From NCBI GenBank assembly GCA_004794785.1, contig SJOL01006711.1:628211-692210 (forward strand): a stretch of 64,000 nt of DNA, in the 5' to 3' direction. This stretch comes from Opisthorchis felineus. Its lineage: Eukaryota; Platyhelminthes; Trematoda; Opisthorchiida; Opisthorchiidae. The notes beneath the pieces were generated by a model. That model saw nothing but the letters and a program-made list of their open reading frames with translations, ran no database searches and was not told where the DNA came from. A program made the position numbers and the translations under genes. Shown here in pieces: positions 23,523-36,030 of the stretch (positions are counted from its first letter, which is position 1; every line of letters begins with the position of its first letter).

Positions 23523-25402
23523 TTGGGACACATGCCTGACCAGAACCAGACTCTCAGTTCATCAGCGTATCAACGCTCAATCACTGTTGACCGGAAGTTG
23601 CAGCTAGTAATAATTTTAAAAAATCCAGCATTGTCATTTAAAATGTATAGCATCACTACTTCACTGTTTATGATAACTCATTCGATATTCAAGCCGGTGT
23701 TTTCGAAAGGCATCTACGAGGAATTTGGGACTGCAAAACCGAAGTGGCGATAACCATTAGTGTATTTCAAAACCGCAACGCATGTAATGACTCTGAAAAG
23801 GAAATAATTTATTCATACCAAAAGCCAGTGAATTACGTAAATGGTTGATATTATTTTAGCAGAACTGTTCTGACAGTGACTATTACAGCCTGGTAAGATG
23901 AATTGCTGGGCGTCCTAAGAAAAGAGGATGCACGTAGGAATACCTCCATGAATGACAATCCTAGCAATCCTGATGAATGTACCGAGTGATGAAAGTTAGT
24001 GCAAATCAAACCCCGAAACAAGCATATTCCCAGGTACTATGCTAACTCAAGGAAAGTACCCGAAGTGAGACAGCTTCATTACGGTAAATACACGTTTCCC
24101 CAAGACCGAAAACATGAACAGCCTTGTCATTCAGATTGAAAAAAACATTCACTGTGCATTTACGATTCCAGACAAAACGAATGAATTTGGCCGTTCCCGT
24201 GGGATAAGACTGCCGAGTATTCGTTCAAAACCCTTGAACGCTGGAAAAAATATCGCAATAATACTTCCAAAATACTTCAAGTACGCAATGGATGCAGATC
24301 CACCAGCCCATGAAAATGACATTCTGAGTCGCTCGGAAGTGTGTCATATTATGTTGGTTATTTTGATCGATAGAACGCTGTACTGCGCATGCATGTTTCA
24401 TGACTGGAAACAACGGACGTATTAGAGATACACCCCGTTTTAAACAGCTTTGATAGGCTGGTCCCATCAGCAGTATATTTTGAAAAGTGCTGCTCTCTTC
24501 ACGTCAAGGGTGCACTTGTGAGCACAGTCCAGCAAGATATAATTCAGAAAATTGTGCCCCGTTTTTTGAAACATGAACTACTCAGAAGCCTCTTTGTTTT
24601 GGTGCCTAAGAGGCCTGTGAGTCTAGAGCTAAAACAAACTGCGTAAAATTTAACAAGAGTCTACATTTTTCCACAAAACGGAAAACAGGACCTCCTCTTT
24701 GAATTCTATAGCCTTTTAAGCGGAGTTGAAATCTAATAATCCATTCATTTGGCGCAAAATTCATTAAACTAAACAAGTGTTGTTCGGGCAGATCTATTTA
24801 TTTGTGCTTTGTTCACTGTAAAGAAAGTGTCCATTTTTTGCACAAATTATCAAGTTAGCTCTTATTGCGCTTTCTATTCTAACATTATTTTTTCAAATCG
24901 TTTATGCAGACAGTGCTGCAATAGTACAACAAACATTTTGTGCCCTAAAAGGCAGCTCCAAAGAAAAGCATATTTTCTCTGTTCTCGAAAATGGGTGGAT
25001 AGGAGGCTGTATATCAACTGGGAGTAGGTGAATCGCCCGAGATTTATGGATGGAACTTGTAAATAACCCGTGTTCTATAATGTAACTATGCATATAAATT
25101 TTGAAGCTAGATGAACAAGGTTTCGTCAAGTTTTGCAATACATGGGAAATGGTGAGACCTTCAACTCGGCCAGCACAAGAGGATCCGACTGCGTTTACTC
25201 CAAATGCTTGAAATGTGATCTCAAAGAAAACGAAATTAAAATACAGATTGGCTTGAAAAAACGTATCACAGCAGCTGACTTCAACACCAGACTTTTGGTT
25301 GGGGATTTGGTGCCGAAGCCTATCTAGGGAGATCATCACTGCAATTACAGCTTCAGCTAAGCTGCAAAGTTGAAGCGAAAGCGCTTACAATGTGCTTGAC
25401 CT
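23523..25402. other. Non-coding stretch, nothing firm
   Basis: A 103-codon plus frame (24114-24425) and a 145-codon minus frame (24902-25339) have no recognisable motif. A plus reading at 24835-25027 holds a hydrophobic run ending in Y-A-D but has no methionine after the upstream stop, so I do not call it. Confidence 0.45.
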
Positions 25403-25480
25403 CCTTATATATCTGATCAAATCCTCAGGACTTAAGCAGATATAATATATGCACGTTATATATATCATATATAATATCCT
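25403..25480. repeat. AT island with 13-bp inverted repeat
   Basis: Arms 25439-25451 (gatataatatatg) and 25466-25478 (catatataatatc) pair with a single mismatch around a 14-base loop, inside a purely AT-rich island. It could extrude as a hairpin. No sequence similarity to the hammerhead family. Confidence 0.7.
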
Positions 25481-26789
25481 CTGAAGAAGGAGTGGTAAAT
25501 GAGCCTAAATCACTGCGCCATGCTTGCCGCCTTCATCAATCGAGATATTAATTCAAGGGTTTCTAGGCATAGTTCTGTCCGTGCTTCTGTTTTGGTGTAG
25601 AAAACGAGAGGTTTCGACATTTCACTTTTTAGTGTTCTACATGGTCCAGGGTTCGGTACTATCCCGACCATACAGGCTATAATTTTGTTTCACTACAAGC
25701 AAATGAATACCAAAGAACAAGACTAGGAGATCCGTCTATCAGAGGTTGGAAAATAAAACAACCGGGGCGTGTCCTGCGGAGGCGGTGTGGCCAAAATGTA
25801 TATCAAAAAATTTACAATTGAGTGGCTAGTCAGTAAAGCAAGTACAGAGGGGGGAACACGTTGATGTTGTCACACTATCAAGCAGAACAGCTGGCTTGAC
25901 ATGAACGAATAAACAGAGCGTATACAGTCAATAAAAAACAACGACAAAAATTATCCTCATCTTAAAGGTAAAAGGCCAGCAATCAGGATCATTTGATGAC
26001 TTTGGGTGAATTCATGGAAACTGGTCGACAAAAGGTGAAGATATACAAGCTGATAGATCCGCGTGATCTTCGATCCGTGCCGAGGGTCAGCTTCTAACTT
26101 TCCGGGACACATGGTAATAGCGCACTGCTGAGTTAGCACTCGTTCGCAAAATTATTTCTGTGTTAAATCTCTGATTTAAGTGTCTGTGCATTTGTTGTTA
26201 ATGACTGCATGTTAAAAAATCCAAAATTGCGATAAATGCAACGATCTCGTTGTTGGGAAGATGACATACTTTCATACTGGCTTACATTACATTTGTAAGT
26301 GTTCTCCCGAAAAACATTTCGGAATGTTCTCGGCTACTAGTCTCCTAGACAGATATTATGCTAACTTGTCCAAGTTTATCTTTACCGTCAATCTAGTCAT
26401 CTATAATCGGGAATGATGATGCCCGTATGGGTGAGGAAAGATCTAATAACCAAGAGTCACTCACATATCTTTTTTCCCCAAAAGAGCAGGTTTATCCCAT
26501 CCTACCCTTACTTTATGAAGAATATCACCAGTATTTTCACATCGTGGACCAAAGTAGGAAGTGCCCAAAACTGGCAATGCCAACAGAGACCATTTACATC
26601 TCCTGTACATGTAAATACCTAATATGCACTTGGTTTTGCTAATCACCGAAAAGGAGCAAACTCAAGGGCGTTGAGCTGTGAAGTAATTTTTGATAATTAC
26701 AAACAAGATGAACACCCACAAAAACTCGAACAGATTTTCGCTTATTCGTAAAATGCACCTACCGCAAACTAATTTCCCTTCAGCGAAAG
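25481..26789. other. Non-coding stretch, nothing recognised
   Basis: Overlapping 60-70 codon frames at 26413-26646 occur on both strands with no family motif. Confidence 0.5.
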
Positions 26790-26965
26790 CTTCCACTCTG
26801 ATCCAGCTGAGTCGTCCGTAAAGACCTAATCACTTTAAAAATGAGGTGCTTTGCAATTTGCTAACAATTTGAGTTCAGGCCGGACGTAAGTTTGGTGGAA
26901 ATTCGAGGGCAGCCCATGCCTGATGAGCTCTCAGAATGGTGAAATCGATCCTGGGCATATAAAAG
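26790..26965 (+). repeat. Hammerhead-like repeat copy, ribozyme sense
   Basis: The upstream part has atccagctgagtcg near 26800. The core follows: acgtaagtttggtggaaatt, gcctgatgagctc (CTGATGAG at 26920-26927), then GGTGAAATC at 26938-26946. Both invariant ribozyme boxes, CUGAUGA and GAAA, are intact here, which is rare among the copies. The stem between them is poor and the downstream GTC and closing arm are not evident. Confidence 0.5.
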
Positions 26966-28366
26966 CTCATTTAACTAACCTCAAAAGTGATGTATGGTTC
27001 TGGTTTTAACACACATTGTACCACCACCAAAATTAAATTGTAACAACTAATGAAGAGCCTGAATTCGCCTAGAGGCCTGTTTTATCCCCATTCTTAAATG
27101 TGAATTCGAGCAATAGATAATTTTTTCTTGCACACCCTCTGTGTAAGTATGAAACTACCCCCCAATGGCCTCTATTTCCACATCAGAGCTTACCAAGCTA
27201 CAATTACGCTGATTAGGTATACAGTTGGTACACTAACTGGAAGTGCGCACTTAGGCTGTTTTTGTATGCTTGCTGAGGTAGTGGCTAGTGTTTGGTAGAG
27301 GGACTTAAACGAAAATGACCAAGAAACTCTAATTTATTTTTGGTTTCCGTGCGTAGTTCAACAACGGTTTGTTTTAATTTGAACATGATTGGCAAAATGC
27401 AAGAGGCTGAGAGCATCGTGGAGCAAAACAGATTTGCAAACTCCTTCTATACTGTAGCTTTCTGTTTTTCCTCCAAGTATTTCAAGGATTGCTTTCTTAT
27501 TCATGCTAATCAGGTGCACAATCACAGTCCTTTAACACTGTATTTCAATGGAGGTCAACCTCCATCTAAGCAATCGATTCGAGCAAAATAGCAAGCAGTT
27601 GTTAAATACAAACTGTGTAGGACCTGGACTCACCTGACAATGGAGTTCTATAGTAACATTTCTATGAACATCACCCACTTTAATGCCATTAGAAAGTGAC
27701 AATAAGCTGAACAAATAATTGTCCAACAAGAGGGCGGACACTCCTCTATCTCAATGGCGTGATCATTAAGACCTCAATGCCCTGCCCTTTATATGTATCC
27801 GGAATGTCGACTACCCTGAATGGTACTTCACTCCATTAGCAGTAAGTGGTTGCAAGATTTGTGGAATTCTTGATTCTAAATGATGCACACTTCGCAGGAA
27901 AAGCACACTTTTCGAAATTTTGCTGTTATTAGAGATAATGTGGACCAGTTTCTTGTCCCATTGTCAGATATTTGGGAGCCAAACTCCGCACTGCCATGTA
28001 TTTGCAAGTTACCTACAGCTAACTGGAACGAAACTGGCGCACAATGCATCCGAACTTTGGTAATGACTAATCAAAATGGCCGTCTAAACGCCAGCCACAT
28101 GAATACAAGCTTCTCCTTGCTAAACCAGAGGAGGCCAACTAAAAGGAGCCAAAAAGAAAAGGAAAAAATGAACTGTTGGGATAAAATAAATAATGCTGCA
28201 GGAGATTTCAGTAACGGCAGTGTCATCCATATTTAAGCCGAAATTCACTTGGCTAGCCTTGTGCTTGTTTAAAGGTACTATAATATAGAGCTGTTAAATA
28301 TTGCTATCTGTGCTAATTCAACCAGCTTTCAATGCACATTTTTGTGTGAACTTTTGAAAAAGTAAG
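26966..28366. other. Non-coding stretch with a rejected 118-codon frame
   Basis: The plus frame 27880-28236 is lysine- and asparagine-rich at its end with no recognisable domain. The upstream cttcgcag is a weak acceptor. Nothing else is visible. Confidence 0.4.
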
Positions 28367-28403
28367 CATCTTTCTACAATCTACATCTACATCTTTCTAC
28401 AAT
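28367..28403 (+). repeat. 14-bp direct repeat
   Basis: The word catctttctacaat occurs at 28367-28380 and again at 28390-28403, separated by a short ctacat-rich stretch. Probably replication slippage. Confidence 0.8.
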
Positions 28404-29440
28404 AAGCATGTTCACCCATCACACAGTATCATTCATATAGGTCATGTTTTTTCAGAAATAGTTTCCAACATTTTTGTTGATTTCAGAGGTTACTTTCTTT
28501 GTTTTATTTGTTTAATGCTAAATAGTTACGTGATTCTCAGTGGAGGACTGTGAGCGATTCCATTTCAAATGTTTTCCTGAAGCAACAGTAACAGTAAGTT
28601 CGGATGTGTTCGCGGATCTTTGCTACCCATGCAGTTGAAAAAAAGTATCTTTTTATCAGTGGTGACCTTTACGCCTTGGTCAGCGCGCGCTATTCTGGAG
28701 AACTCCATTAACGTTGCAAAGAGCCATAGAGCAACGGCTAAAACAATTAAGTGGAAGGAACCTGGCATTTTGTAACACACAGTCACAATCCTCAGTTGTT
28801 GTAACATCAACGTGAACCAGCTTTTACATTGTCTTTTACTAAGATCTGTGAGAAGATAAATTTGGAAATGTCGGAGTTATTCTATTCTGGTTTGCTATCT
28901 ACAAACAAACCACGATACAATCACTTCGACTTTTATTTAAAAATTAACACTACAGCTTTTTCACATTTTAAACCCAGTGCTTCCAAGAGTTCTGAACAAA
29001 ATAATCAAGAGACCAAAATTATGTCAGTTCGGTGGATTCTGCTTTCGTGGAGGACCATTGTCAGGTACACCGCTGACCTAACAAATTGCTACGAAGATAT
29101 AACGTTAGATATTTGAAACTCAACACAATCTGGCTCTTGACGGGAAGTCGATCGGTCCCGTCGGACAAGTGAACGGATCGTAAAAAGTCATGCCATTCAC
29201 CTCGAAAAGACTAAAATTACCTCATACGAAAATCTTATGTTCATCTTTTTACTGCATGTCAGGAAACGTTCGGTGGGTTTCGGAAAACTCCCACTGTCCT
29301 ACAAATTTGCATGGTTTGTTTAGTGAACCAACTTTCATCCGGTGGACCTGAGTTGAACATGAATCAGTCGTAGGGTGAAACACTTTTATCAAACTCATAA
29401 TGTTTAGTTGCCGCAAATTATCAACGAAACAACATAGTAA
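28404..29440. other. Mostly non-coding; may hold downstream intron of the 29.4-kb gene
   Basis: If the exon at 29451-29754 is real, this lies in its first intron or beyond. A minus-strand frame starting at 28768 encodes a hydrophobic leader ending in A-R-A but finishes in a low-complexity leucine run, so it is not called. Confidence 0.4.
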
Positions 29441-29450
29441 ATTAACTCAC

Positions 29451-29754
29451 CTCTTTTTGGCGGCCTCGGATCCCAGTTTGTATCAAAAACATTTCCAACA
29501 TTATTTGGGATCCACGAATGATCAAACGGGAGCTGCACCTCTAGATTATTGGCTGTCAGCTCAATTTTTCCAGCGTCTACAGCGGAACCGGACACAGATG
29601 TCGGGTCAGACAGGAGACTATCCAATGTTGGCATTTCTATCGGATCTTCAGGGTCAATGGTAAGTCTTTGGCTCTTTGAACTCGGGACGGAACGCGTGTT
29701 CCGCACAATACATCCCAGCATGACAAGAATGCAGATTACCCAAATTCTGTGCAT
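29451..29754 (-). CDS. First coding exon of a secreted-protein gene (unknown family)
   Basis: I do not recognise the protein. The exon encodes 101 residues plus one base. It starts MHRIWVICILVMLGCIV, a classical signal peptide (short basic start and hydrophobic core, with likely cleavage near T-R-S/V-P). After it comes an acidic, serine-rich linker containing IDPEDPIEMPTLDS, then FDHSWIPNNVGNVFDTNWD and PRPPKR. There are no cysteines after the signal region and no other membrane segment. An in-frame TAG lies just upstream of the ATG, and the -3 base is A. The exon ends at 29451 with GAG followed by GTGAGT (29450-29445), a perfect consensus donor in phase 1. The next exons, at lower coordinates, were not found. 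Plus-strand frames over the same bases lack these signals. Confidence 0.5.
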
Positions 29755-30200
29755 TATCCAAGGGTTCTAATAAAGTACAAGCTACTATATTGGTGATCGT
29801 GTAACGGGACCATTGTTCTGTGCCAAAAGATAAATAACAACCAACACAACTAAATGCTGCTTTAAAAAGCACGACTTTGTCAACAGCGCCGATACACAGT
29901 GGTGTGCCACTGCACAGCCAACGGACGGTAGATCTCGCTGAATATTGGAACCAATCGGATTGTGACGAATGTCTGCTACTGCCTACACCCATACCCACCC
30001 AAACACGCACACGTGGAATAGATGACCACTCGTTAAAAGCGCACGATACCATGTGAACGGGGTGACGGCCGACTATGAATGAACGCAAAACGGCTGTACT
30101 TGGGTGGTGGTGACGATGAATCGACATTGTGATATATCTTCCATATAGTGGCAAAACGATCCCCCTAGTTATAGTTGCATACCGGCCCATGTGGTAGTTG
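29755..30200 (-). promoter_or_regulatory. Probable 5' region of the secreted-protein gene
   Basis: The sequence upstream of the candidate start is richer in GC and CpG than its surroundings. It includes an inverted CCAAT box (tccgattggttcc on the minus strand, near 29950). A 178-codon minus frame spanning 30190-29654 runs in another frame through the exon and has no motif, so it is read as a by-product of the composition. No TATA box or start site can be placed with confidence. Confidence 0.25.
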
Positions 30201-32262
30201 GCTGGTCCAACTTGTCATTACAGGGAGACTTCTGGCATAGAAGTGCGGTTGACCCCATATGTAAGGTGGTGATGCTAGAATGGAAATAACGGGGTATTTG
30301 CATTTAAGTAGTGTTTCAACGTGATTTCAGTTACATCCCCCAGTGTTTGTAACCTCTGATGTGGAATTATTGGAGGCAAAGTGTTAAGTTTTCATGGTCT
30401 CAAATCTTCATGCTGAAGGGCAATTTATTTTGCTTGGAACCATCAATAAAAATTTAAGGGTTTTGCCTATATTAAAGTGGACAATGTCCTAATTTTTACT
30501 TACAGTGTGTTGAATAAATTCTGAGTGGTCAACCGAACTACAAATCAACCATAAGCAGAACACAAAAAGATAATACAAAAATCAGCGGACGTCTAAGCAT
30601 TCACCAACTGTCTGTTTTAAGCAGCATCGTACAGTCCACTAAAATCTAATCGTGCCAACAATGTTGTAAAACCCCATGTTAAGAACTCATGCGATTCAAA
30701 ATGAATATGACAGATTTTCTTGTGCTAATACTTGCCATTGCAGTTCGAATTTTGAGGAAATTAATGGATTGCTAGTCGTTACAGTGCACACCCACTCCAA
30801 AATATACCTTTGATCACGTAATATTAACCCGAGGGTTTTTCACTTACCCAAAATATTAAGTCAACCTGTTAAAGTTGAGCAGCATGGTGTTCTTAGATCA
30901 AGCTCCTCCGGGATTCTTGATGAGCTAAGGGTCTGGGCTATAAACAGTGGTTATGGTTTGTTGGGTGAATGACTGAATCAAAATCCTACAGTGTTAGATT
31001 ATTAGGTCTTTAACTCGTCCGTCAGATTTGTGCTGCAGCATAAGAATTTTGACCGTGGCCCGCTGTTTATCGTCCAGTGTCGCTGTTTCGTTTTGCTGTC
31101 GTGCATTAGCTCTTCCTAGCTAAGTTAAAAACCATCACCATAGCTATATTTCTTTAGGGTTATAGTTACTTGAAACCTTCTTACTCAAAGGACACTAATT
31201 TGTCCGGAGTAGCTGCGTGTGGCAATGTACCAACACCGGGGCTCGTGTTTGTACATTCACAGCCTCTAGTGTCTTGCACTTCCGGCGTAAATTGTCATTC
31301 TGGGGAATCGTTTCATCTTCTTCATCTTCATCATTCAGTATCTCATTTGGGCAAGTGAGCTAGAGAAGCATTCAAATGCAGACTTACTGAACAAATGGCT
31401 GTTTCAGTTTGCGTGCACTTGGAGGTTAAGTGTGAACTGTGGCCCTCTACCATCAATACCCAGAAGTTTCCTTATGATATATCTTCTTCTTGATATCTCA
31501 CATTTTTCAGGAATCACAACCAGGAGATTAGAATTTTGAGACTGGTGGCCTTGGCAAATTCATTTTCCTAAAGACCTTTAACTAGCAAAATCTTACCCCT
31601 TCTCTGTAGGTCAAATCGTTGTGCAATTTCGTAGAACGACAAACCGCTTGCCACCCACTAGCTAGATCGAATTACTTATGAAACCACACGTTTTAGAACA
31701 TATGCAAAGGATGCCCCTCGCCGGCGTACAATCCGTAATCTCTAGTTCACTCGGCTCGCCGCAGGTTATCAACCGCACAAACTGTGATCTACCGTGGAAG
31801 AAGAAAACTCATACGGTTCCATATCTTACTACATATTTCAGTTAAGATAAACTGCCTGGACGAGTGCACGTTTAAGAATCAGCCGATACAAATGGCGCAT
31901 ACCATGAACTGTTTTAGTCACAATTTGGTTAGTTTCGCCTCAGAAGACCGCAAAAAATCTTTTATTCAGTTGATCAGGCAGAAAACACCCTTTAGCCTGC
32001 ACTAGCTATCACCCAGGAGTGAACAAGGAATGAATGAGACATGCGTGCCCGATTTAGTTTTTCGGAGTTATTATTATTATTATTTGATGTGTCCAAATGT
32101 TTGCACTCAGCTCAGTATTCGGCAATAAGTGGGTGCCAAGTGCTGGAAAACGACAGTTGGCAAAGTATCTAATAATAAAGTGAACACCCTTGGACATATA
32201 CTCAAGTGCTTTTGGTTCATTCAAGATAGAAAAACCTGGATTCACTTCGACGAGCGAACGAG
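30201..32262. other. Non-coding stretch, nothing recognised
   Basis: Contains short simple-sequence runs (cttcttcatcttcatcat near 31318 and (ATT)n at about 32068-32084). No frame over 75 codons. Confidence 0.55.
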
Positions 32263-32330
32263 TGTGGTCTAGTGGATAGGGGCTGTCTAAGTATATGCTA
32301 TGAAGGTCAAGCTAACTTCAACAACATTTC
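32263..32330 (+). repeat. tRNA-derived SINE head, 3' part decayed
   Basis: gtggtctagtggatagggctg at 32263-32283 is a textbook tRNA D-arm and A-box segment. The expected B box about 40 bases later is reduced to gaaggtcaagctaacttc. A tRNA pseudogene is the alternative. Confidence 0.4.
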
Positions 32331-33544
32331 TCACCACCAGTTGCATAGTCAATATTTAGGTTTGTATGCAAAATGGACAAAGAGTCTTTGTATGTTCCTG
32401 AATTAATGAGATTAGTTTGTCTCCGGTATTGGTGCTAGGGAAGATAACTGTATTTTATTGTATTCGTAAGGAGTAAAGTCCTGAAGATTCATTGTAAAAA
32501 TAAGCGTCAGCTGTAAGTAAGCTCTATTAAAATGCCATTTCAGGGAAAGGAGTAACCGTGGATTGTTTCACTATTTATTCTTTTGGGCTTGAAATCAAAT
32601 GTTGTCAGCTTTTCATATCACTAGCAGCAGAAATCGGCGTCACCCTGACAGGTCACTTTAGTTGACCCCGGGTTTTTTCTTATTTCTTATGTCAAGAAAC
32701 TTCTGAGAACCCTGACGTGTTCAATTCATTTTTTCCCGTGCTCGGCAGCCGACTGACCAAAAAAGGTGTGATTTTTATTGAACTATTCCGCCTGTGTCTT
32801 CATTAACAAATTCCTGTTTTTTGCTTTAATAAACAGTTTAAAAATGTCCGCCAACCTGTACTTGCAGAGACGCGCACCTAGTGGCCCAAAAGCAGCTGTT
32901 GTGGCTTTTGCTGTGGCTCGCACATTTAAAAAATAAGTAGATCAAATTTTAGCAAAAAACATTGTCGCCAGAAGTGGAAAATTGGTAGCCGATAGTAGAA
33001 AGTGTAAAACTGCTTCCCAACAGGAGCTTGATAATAGGATCAGACGCTTCGCTTTAGAGGAGTAAGCGCTACAAAATGACAATTTCGGAGGGTTCCATCT
33101 CGTACCGTTGGACATCCCGCGTACGCCGGTGATTTCCCTGTCAATGAAAACTTTGATTTCAAATGCCATTTATCCAACCACAAAAACAAAAATATATTTC
33201 AAACCTATATGTTGATCCATGTAGCGGATTTCGTGAAGGGACAGCCAATCATTTCAGGTTAGTTTCCCTTGTGAACACTTTGGAATTCTTCATCCTTGAC
33301 ACCCAGGAATTATAGAAACAGAAACGTAGATAATTCACTGCTGCGTTCTTACCCGAAAATCAGCATGGTTTTATCTCGCTCGTTAGGCGCAAGTCCATGA
33401 CTGGACTAAACGGATCGATGAAACAATAGCCTCATTTTATGGCTGAAATCCCCCCTCGTAAGTTACATTAAGTAATTAGTTTGTGTGCCATTTTATTGTA
33501 CATATCACTGAGTCAAAATTTCACTACCCGACGACGCACAGATT
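32331..33544. other. Non-coding stretch, nothing recognised
   Basis: AT-rich with only short chance frames. Confidence 0.55.
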
Positions 33545-33606
33545 ATCTATGGTGAGTCGAATCCCCATCGAGCAAAACATGCACGAACTGGATACACTGC
33601 TCTCCC
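33545..33606 (+). repeat. Truncated SINE (B box plus tail)
   Basis: A strong B-box-like segment, ggtgagtcgaatccccatcg, is followed by ggatacactgctc at 33590. The SINE copies at 4743 and 5704 have related words at the same place (gtgtgcactgctg and ggatactgctg). No A box is seen, so the head is truncated or decayed. Confidence 0.4.
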
Positions 33607-35689
33607 TATCTGTCTTAGCTTATCTATCACCCAGAGCTTTATGACGTTTGATTGATTGGTTATAAGGTGTTCTGACTCACCAGCTTGTATTGCTTTGCCG
33701 TGCATGCATACACTGTGAACCATGTGCTTCCTGTTCTGACAGTCCGAACGTGGAGTGGCGCCAATCTAACATGGTTCTCATTGTCACACCCAGTGAGAAC
33801 ACTCTACCGACCGACACAAAGCATTGTCTGCACTCCGTGGGGAGAAGGGGTATGCGTCAGGCAGGTGAATTCATCCTAACAGGTGTGTGCAAGGCCTACA
33901 CTATTATAATTCGTACCATTATCATTCAGAAAAATTGTGCTCCGTTTATCGTTTGATGCACGCAGAAGTGTCCATCAATAGTAGAGCCGTTTCATTTTCT
34001 ACTGTTCATGCGACTGGCGAGAAGTTATGGGTAATATAACTGACGGATTAAATAGGCAGTAGTATTTTGTGTCTAACCCGTATCATTTCTTCATGCGCAT
34101 TAATACCATAGTAGAATTGACCGCTCAGATAATTTTATTTCCCTCACATACGCTGAAATAACATTTAATACCGCTTTACTAATACAATAACGATGAAGCT
34201 CGTCATATTATGGGCAATGCCCAGAAGTTTTGGTGGCACGAAACAAAACAGTTTTCCACCCTGTAGCTGAAAGCTTCAATATATTTAGAGGACTGAATAG
34301 TGTGCACCGAAAAGCGGAGGTGGGATAAATCATATTTAACAAAACACAAAGTTGTCAGCAAAATTCCTTCGTATTGCGATTGTGCACCGTTTTTCTCCTT
34401 TATTTTCATATTTCAGCGTCAGCACCCTAAGTAACCGTAATACTTGATGTACACTTACTAATTCTAGATGTGAACGAAGTGCCATTCTTGATTATTTTGT
34501 ACGTTTCCGTTCAAGTGAGCATCTAGTTAAAAGTTCTAGCCAAGCACGTTTTTATGCAATGTAACCACAGACACACTGCTCCAGTAAACTAGGAAATTCT
34601 ACAGTTGAAGCATGTAGAAACTGCTTCATGTTCTACTCATTCCAGGGTGGGAACGAACTCTTAGATCGCTCAGAGCCACAACATTAATCCTGAGCCAATT
34701 GGATATGAACGAGTAGTATTGCTTTAATGCTTTGGAAAAACATTATCCATAAAAACGTGCCACAGTTCCCTGTCAAGACAAATACATCTCAATGATGACG
34801 GCGATAGGTTTTTTTGGACGAAAGAGATAGAAGGCATGCTTCCATGATGTCTCCAAAAAGGAAGTCTGTCTAGGGTGCACAGGTGTACGAATCTCACGTC
34901 ATAAAGCAGCTCTGAGCTGTGCGAATAGACTTGGGATTCATCAAATGTTTTCAAACAATTCTGGATTACGCGGAAAACAAATTTAACCATAAATATTAGT
35001 CATCGTAGGCTTTTGACTGTTTATTGTTTCACAATCCACTGTATATGCTAAGACCTACTAGTTTATTGTTATCTCACGAACCACGGTCCGAATGGCCTGT
35101 AATTCTGCATTGCTACATAAATAAATATATTTGTGCCAGACACTAGGAGACTATATCTGCCTTTCGTCAATCGTCGTCATTAAGGTCAAAAATTATTTTC
35201 ACACAAACAAGCAGAGAGTCATTTTCGTTAAAAATAGCAAACCATCAGAATCAGCTAGAACACAAGGTTCACTGGATACTTTACTAGCTCTTTACTAACT
35301 AAGTGATTTAACGTATTCAGGCACAAGGTAGATCAACGTTCTAGTTGACTCATCAATTTACCGGTTAGTTGAAATTTTTCTAGAAATGATTTCGCAAGGT
35401 TGTTCATTTTGTATCAATGATTTTCAAAGCCAACCACATGATCAGTACCAGGTGCTATGATCACACTTATCAGGTTAGGTTTAGGAGTTTCAGACCACTG
35501 GTAAGCAATTTTTAGAGTTCACACAAACGTAACCATATAACATACATGCTGATTATACGCAGTTTAACGCCCTTGGAAAACGGTGGCTTCATTAGGATTT
35601 AAAGTGGTTTTTATACCAAATGGTAGGCCAGAAATCGCTCCCCAAGCTTAGCCAAATAAGTTACCCTTTCGCAAAACGCATTCACGCGT
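33607..35689. other. Non-coding stretch, little recognised
   Basis: Two overlapping plus frames at 33685-33956 show no family motif. A possible antisense hammerhead-like fragment (cttatcaggttagg near 35470) is too degenerate to call. Confidence 0.45.
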
Positions 35690-35731
35690 ACACTAATGTT
35701 TTTTATAGTTCAAGTGGAACATAAGATTGAC

Positions 35732-35806
35732 GAAAACTCGGAGACTGCGCCTACCTGATGAGCTCCAATTAGATTAAAACTAATCGCGGATTGTCGAAGA
35801 GTTTTC
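35732..35806 (+). ncRNA. Hammerhead-like ribozyme motif, first unit
   Basis: The layout is GAAAACTC (35732-35739), a 15-base stretch, CTGATGAG (35755-35762), then a region where the second stem should be. It continues with AAAAC (35776-35780), a short stem region, GTC (35793-35795), GAA and GAGTTTTC (35799-35806). The outer arms pair perfectly over 8 bp. The CUGAUGA box and the GUC cleavage triplet are intact, but the family's GAAAC reads AAAAC and stem II is lost, so this copy is probably inactive. Confidence 0.45.
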
Positions 35807-36030
35807 TACATCATTAAAGTCATTGTTTCTTCAAGAAAATATACTGCAATTTATCGTATGTCACACGATCTGAAAGATGAGGTGGTTTTTGTGTGTACAT
35901 TCAGTTAAGAATATCATAAACAATCAATTCTGCTGGGATTTAGTTGAATCTTCCATTAAAACCGAATCTGTTTGCAAATGGCTATACTAATCCAAGTGTG
36001 CACATTTTCGGGTTCAAATAGATTGCAAGA

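Noticed and set aside
24835..25027. Hydrophobic leader-like reading ending Y-A-D, resembling a signal peptide
   Set aside because: No methionine between the upstream stop and the hydrophobic run, and the best minus frame overlaps it. Only a trans-spliced or unseen upstream exon would rescue it.
23227..27222. 14-base word tacgctgattaggt shared by two loci
   Set aside because: An isolated short match with no flanking similarity is expected by chance in 64 kb.
28565..28768. Minus-strand 67-codon frame with signal-peptide-like start (ATG at 28768)
   Set aside because: The start context and leader look good, but the rest is short and ends in a leucine run made by a CAACAG-type simple repeat. No splice donor of quality.
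29654..30190. 178-codon minus-strand frame
   Set aside because: It overlaps the signal-peptide exon in another frame, has no domain, and is explained by the lower stop-codon density of this GC-richer patch.
35460..35510. Antisense hammerhead-like fragment upstream of the dimer (cttatcaggttagg)
   Set aside because: The similarity is short and interrupted, and it does not fit the 304-bp period in the right orientation.
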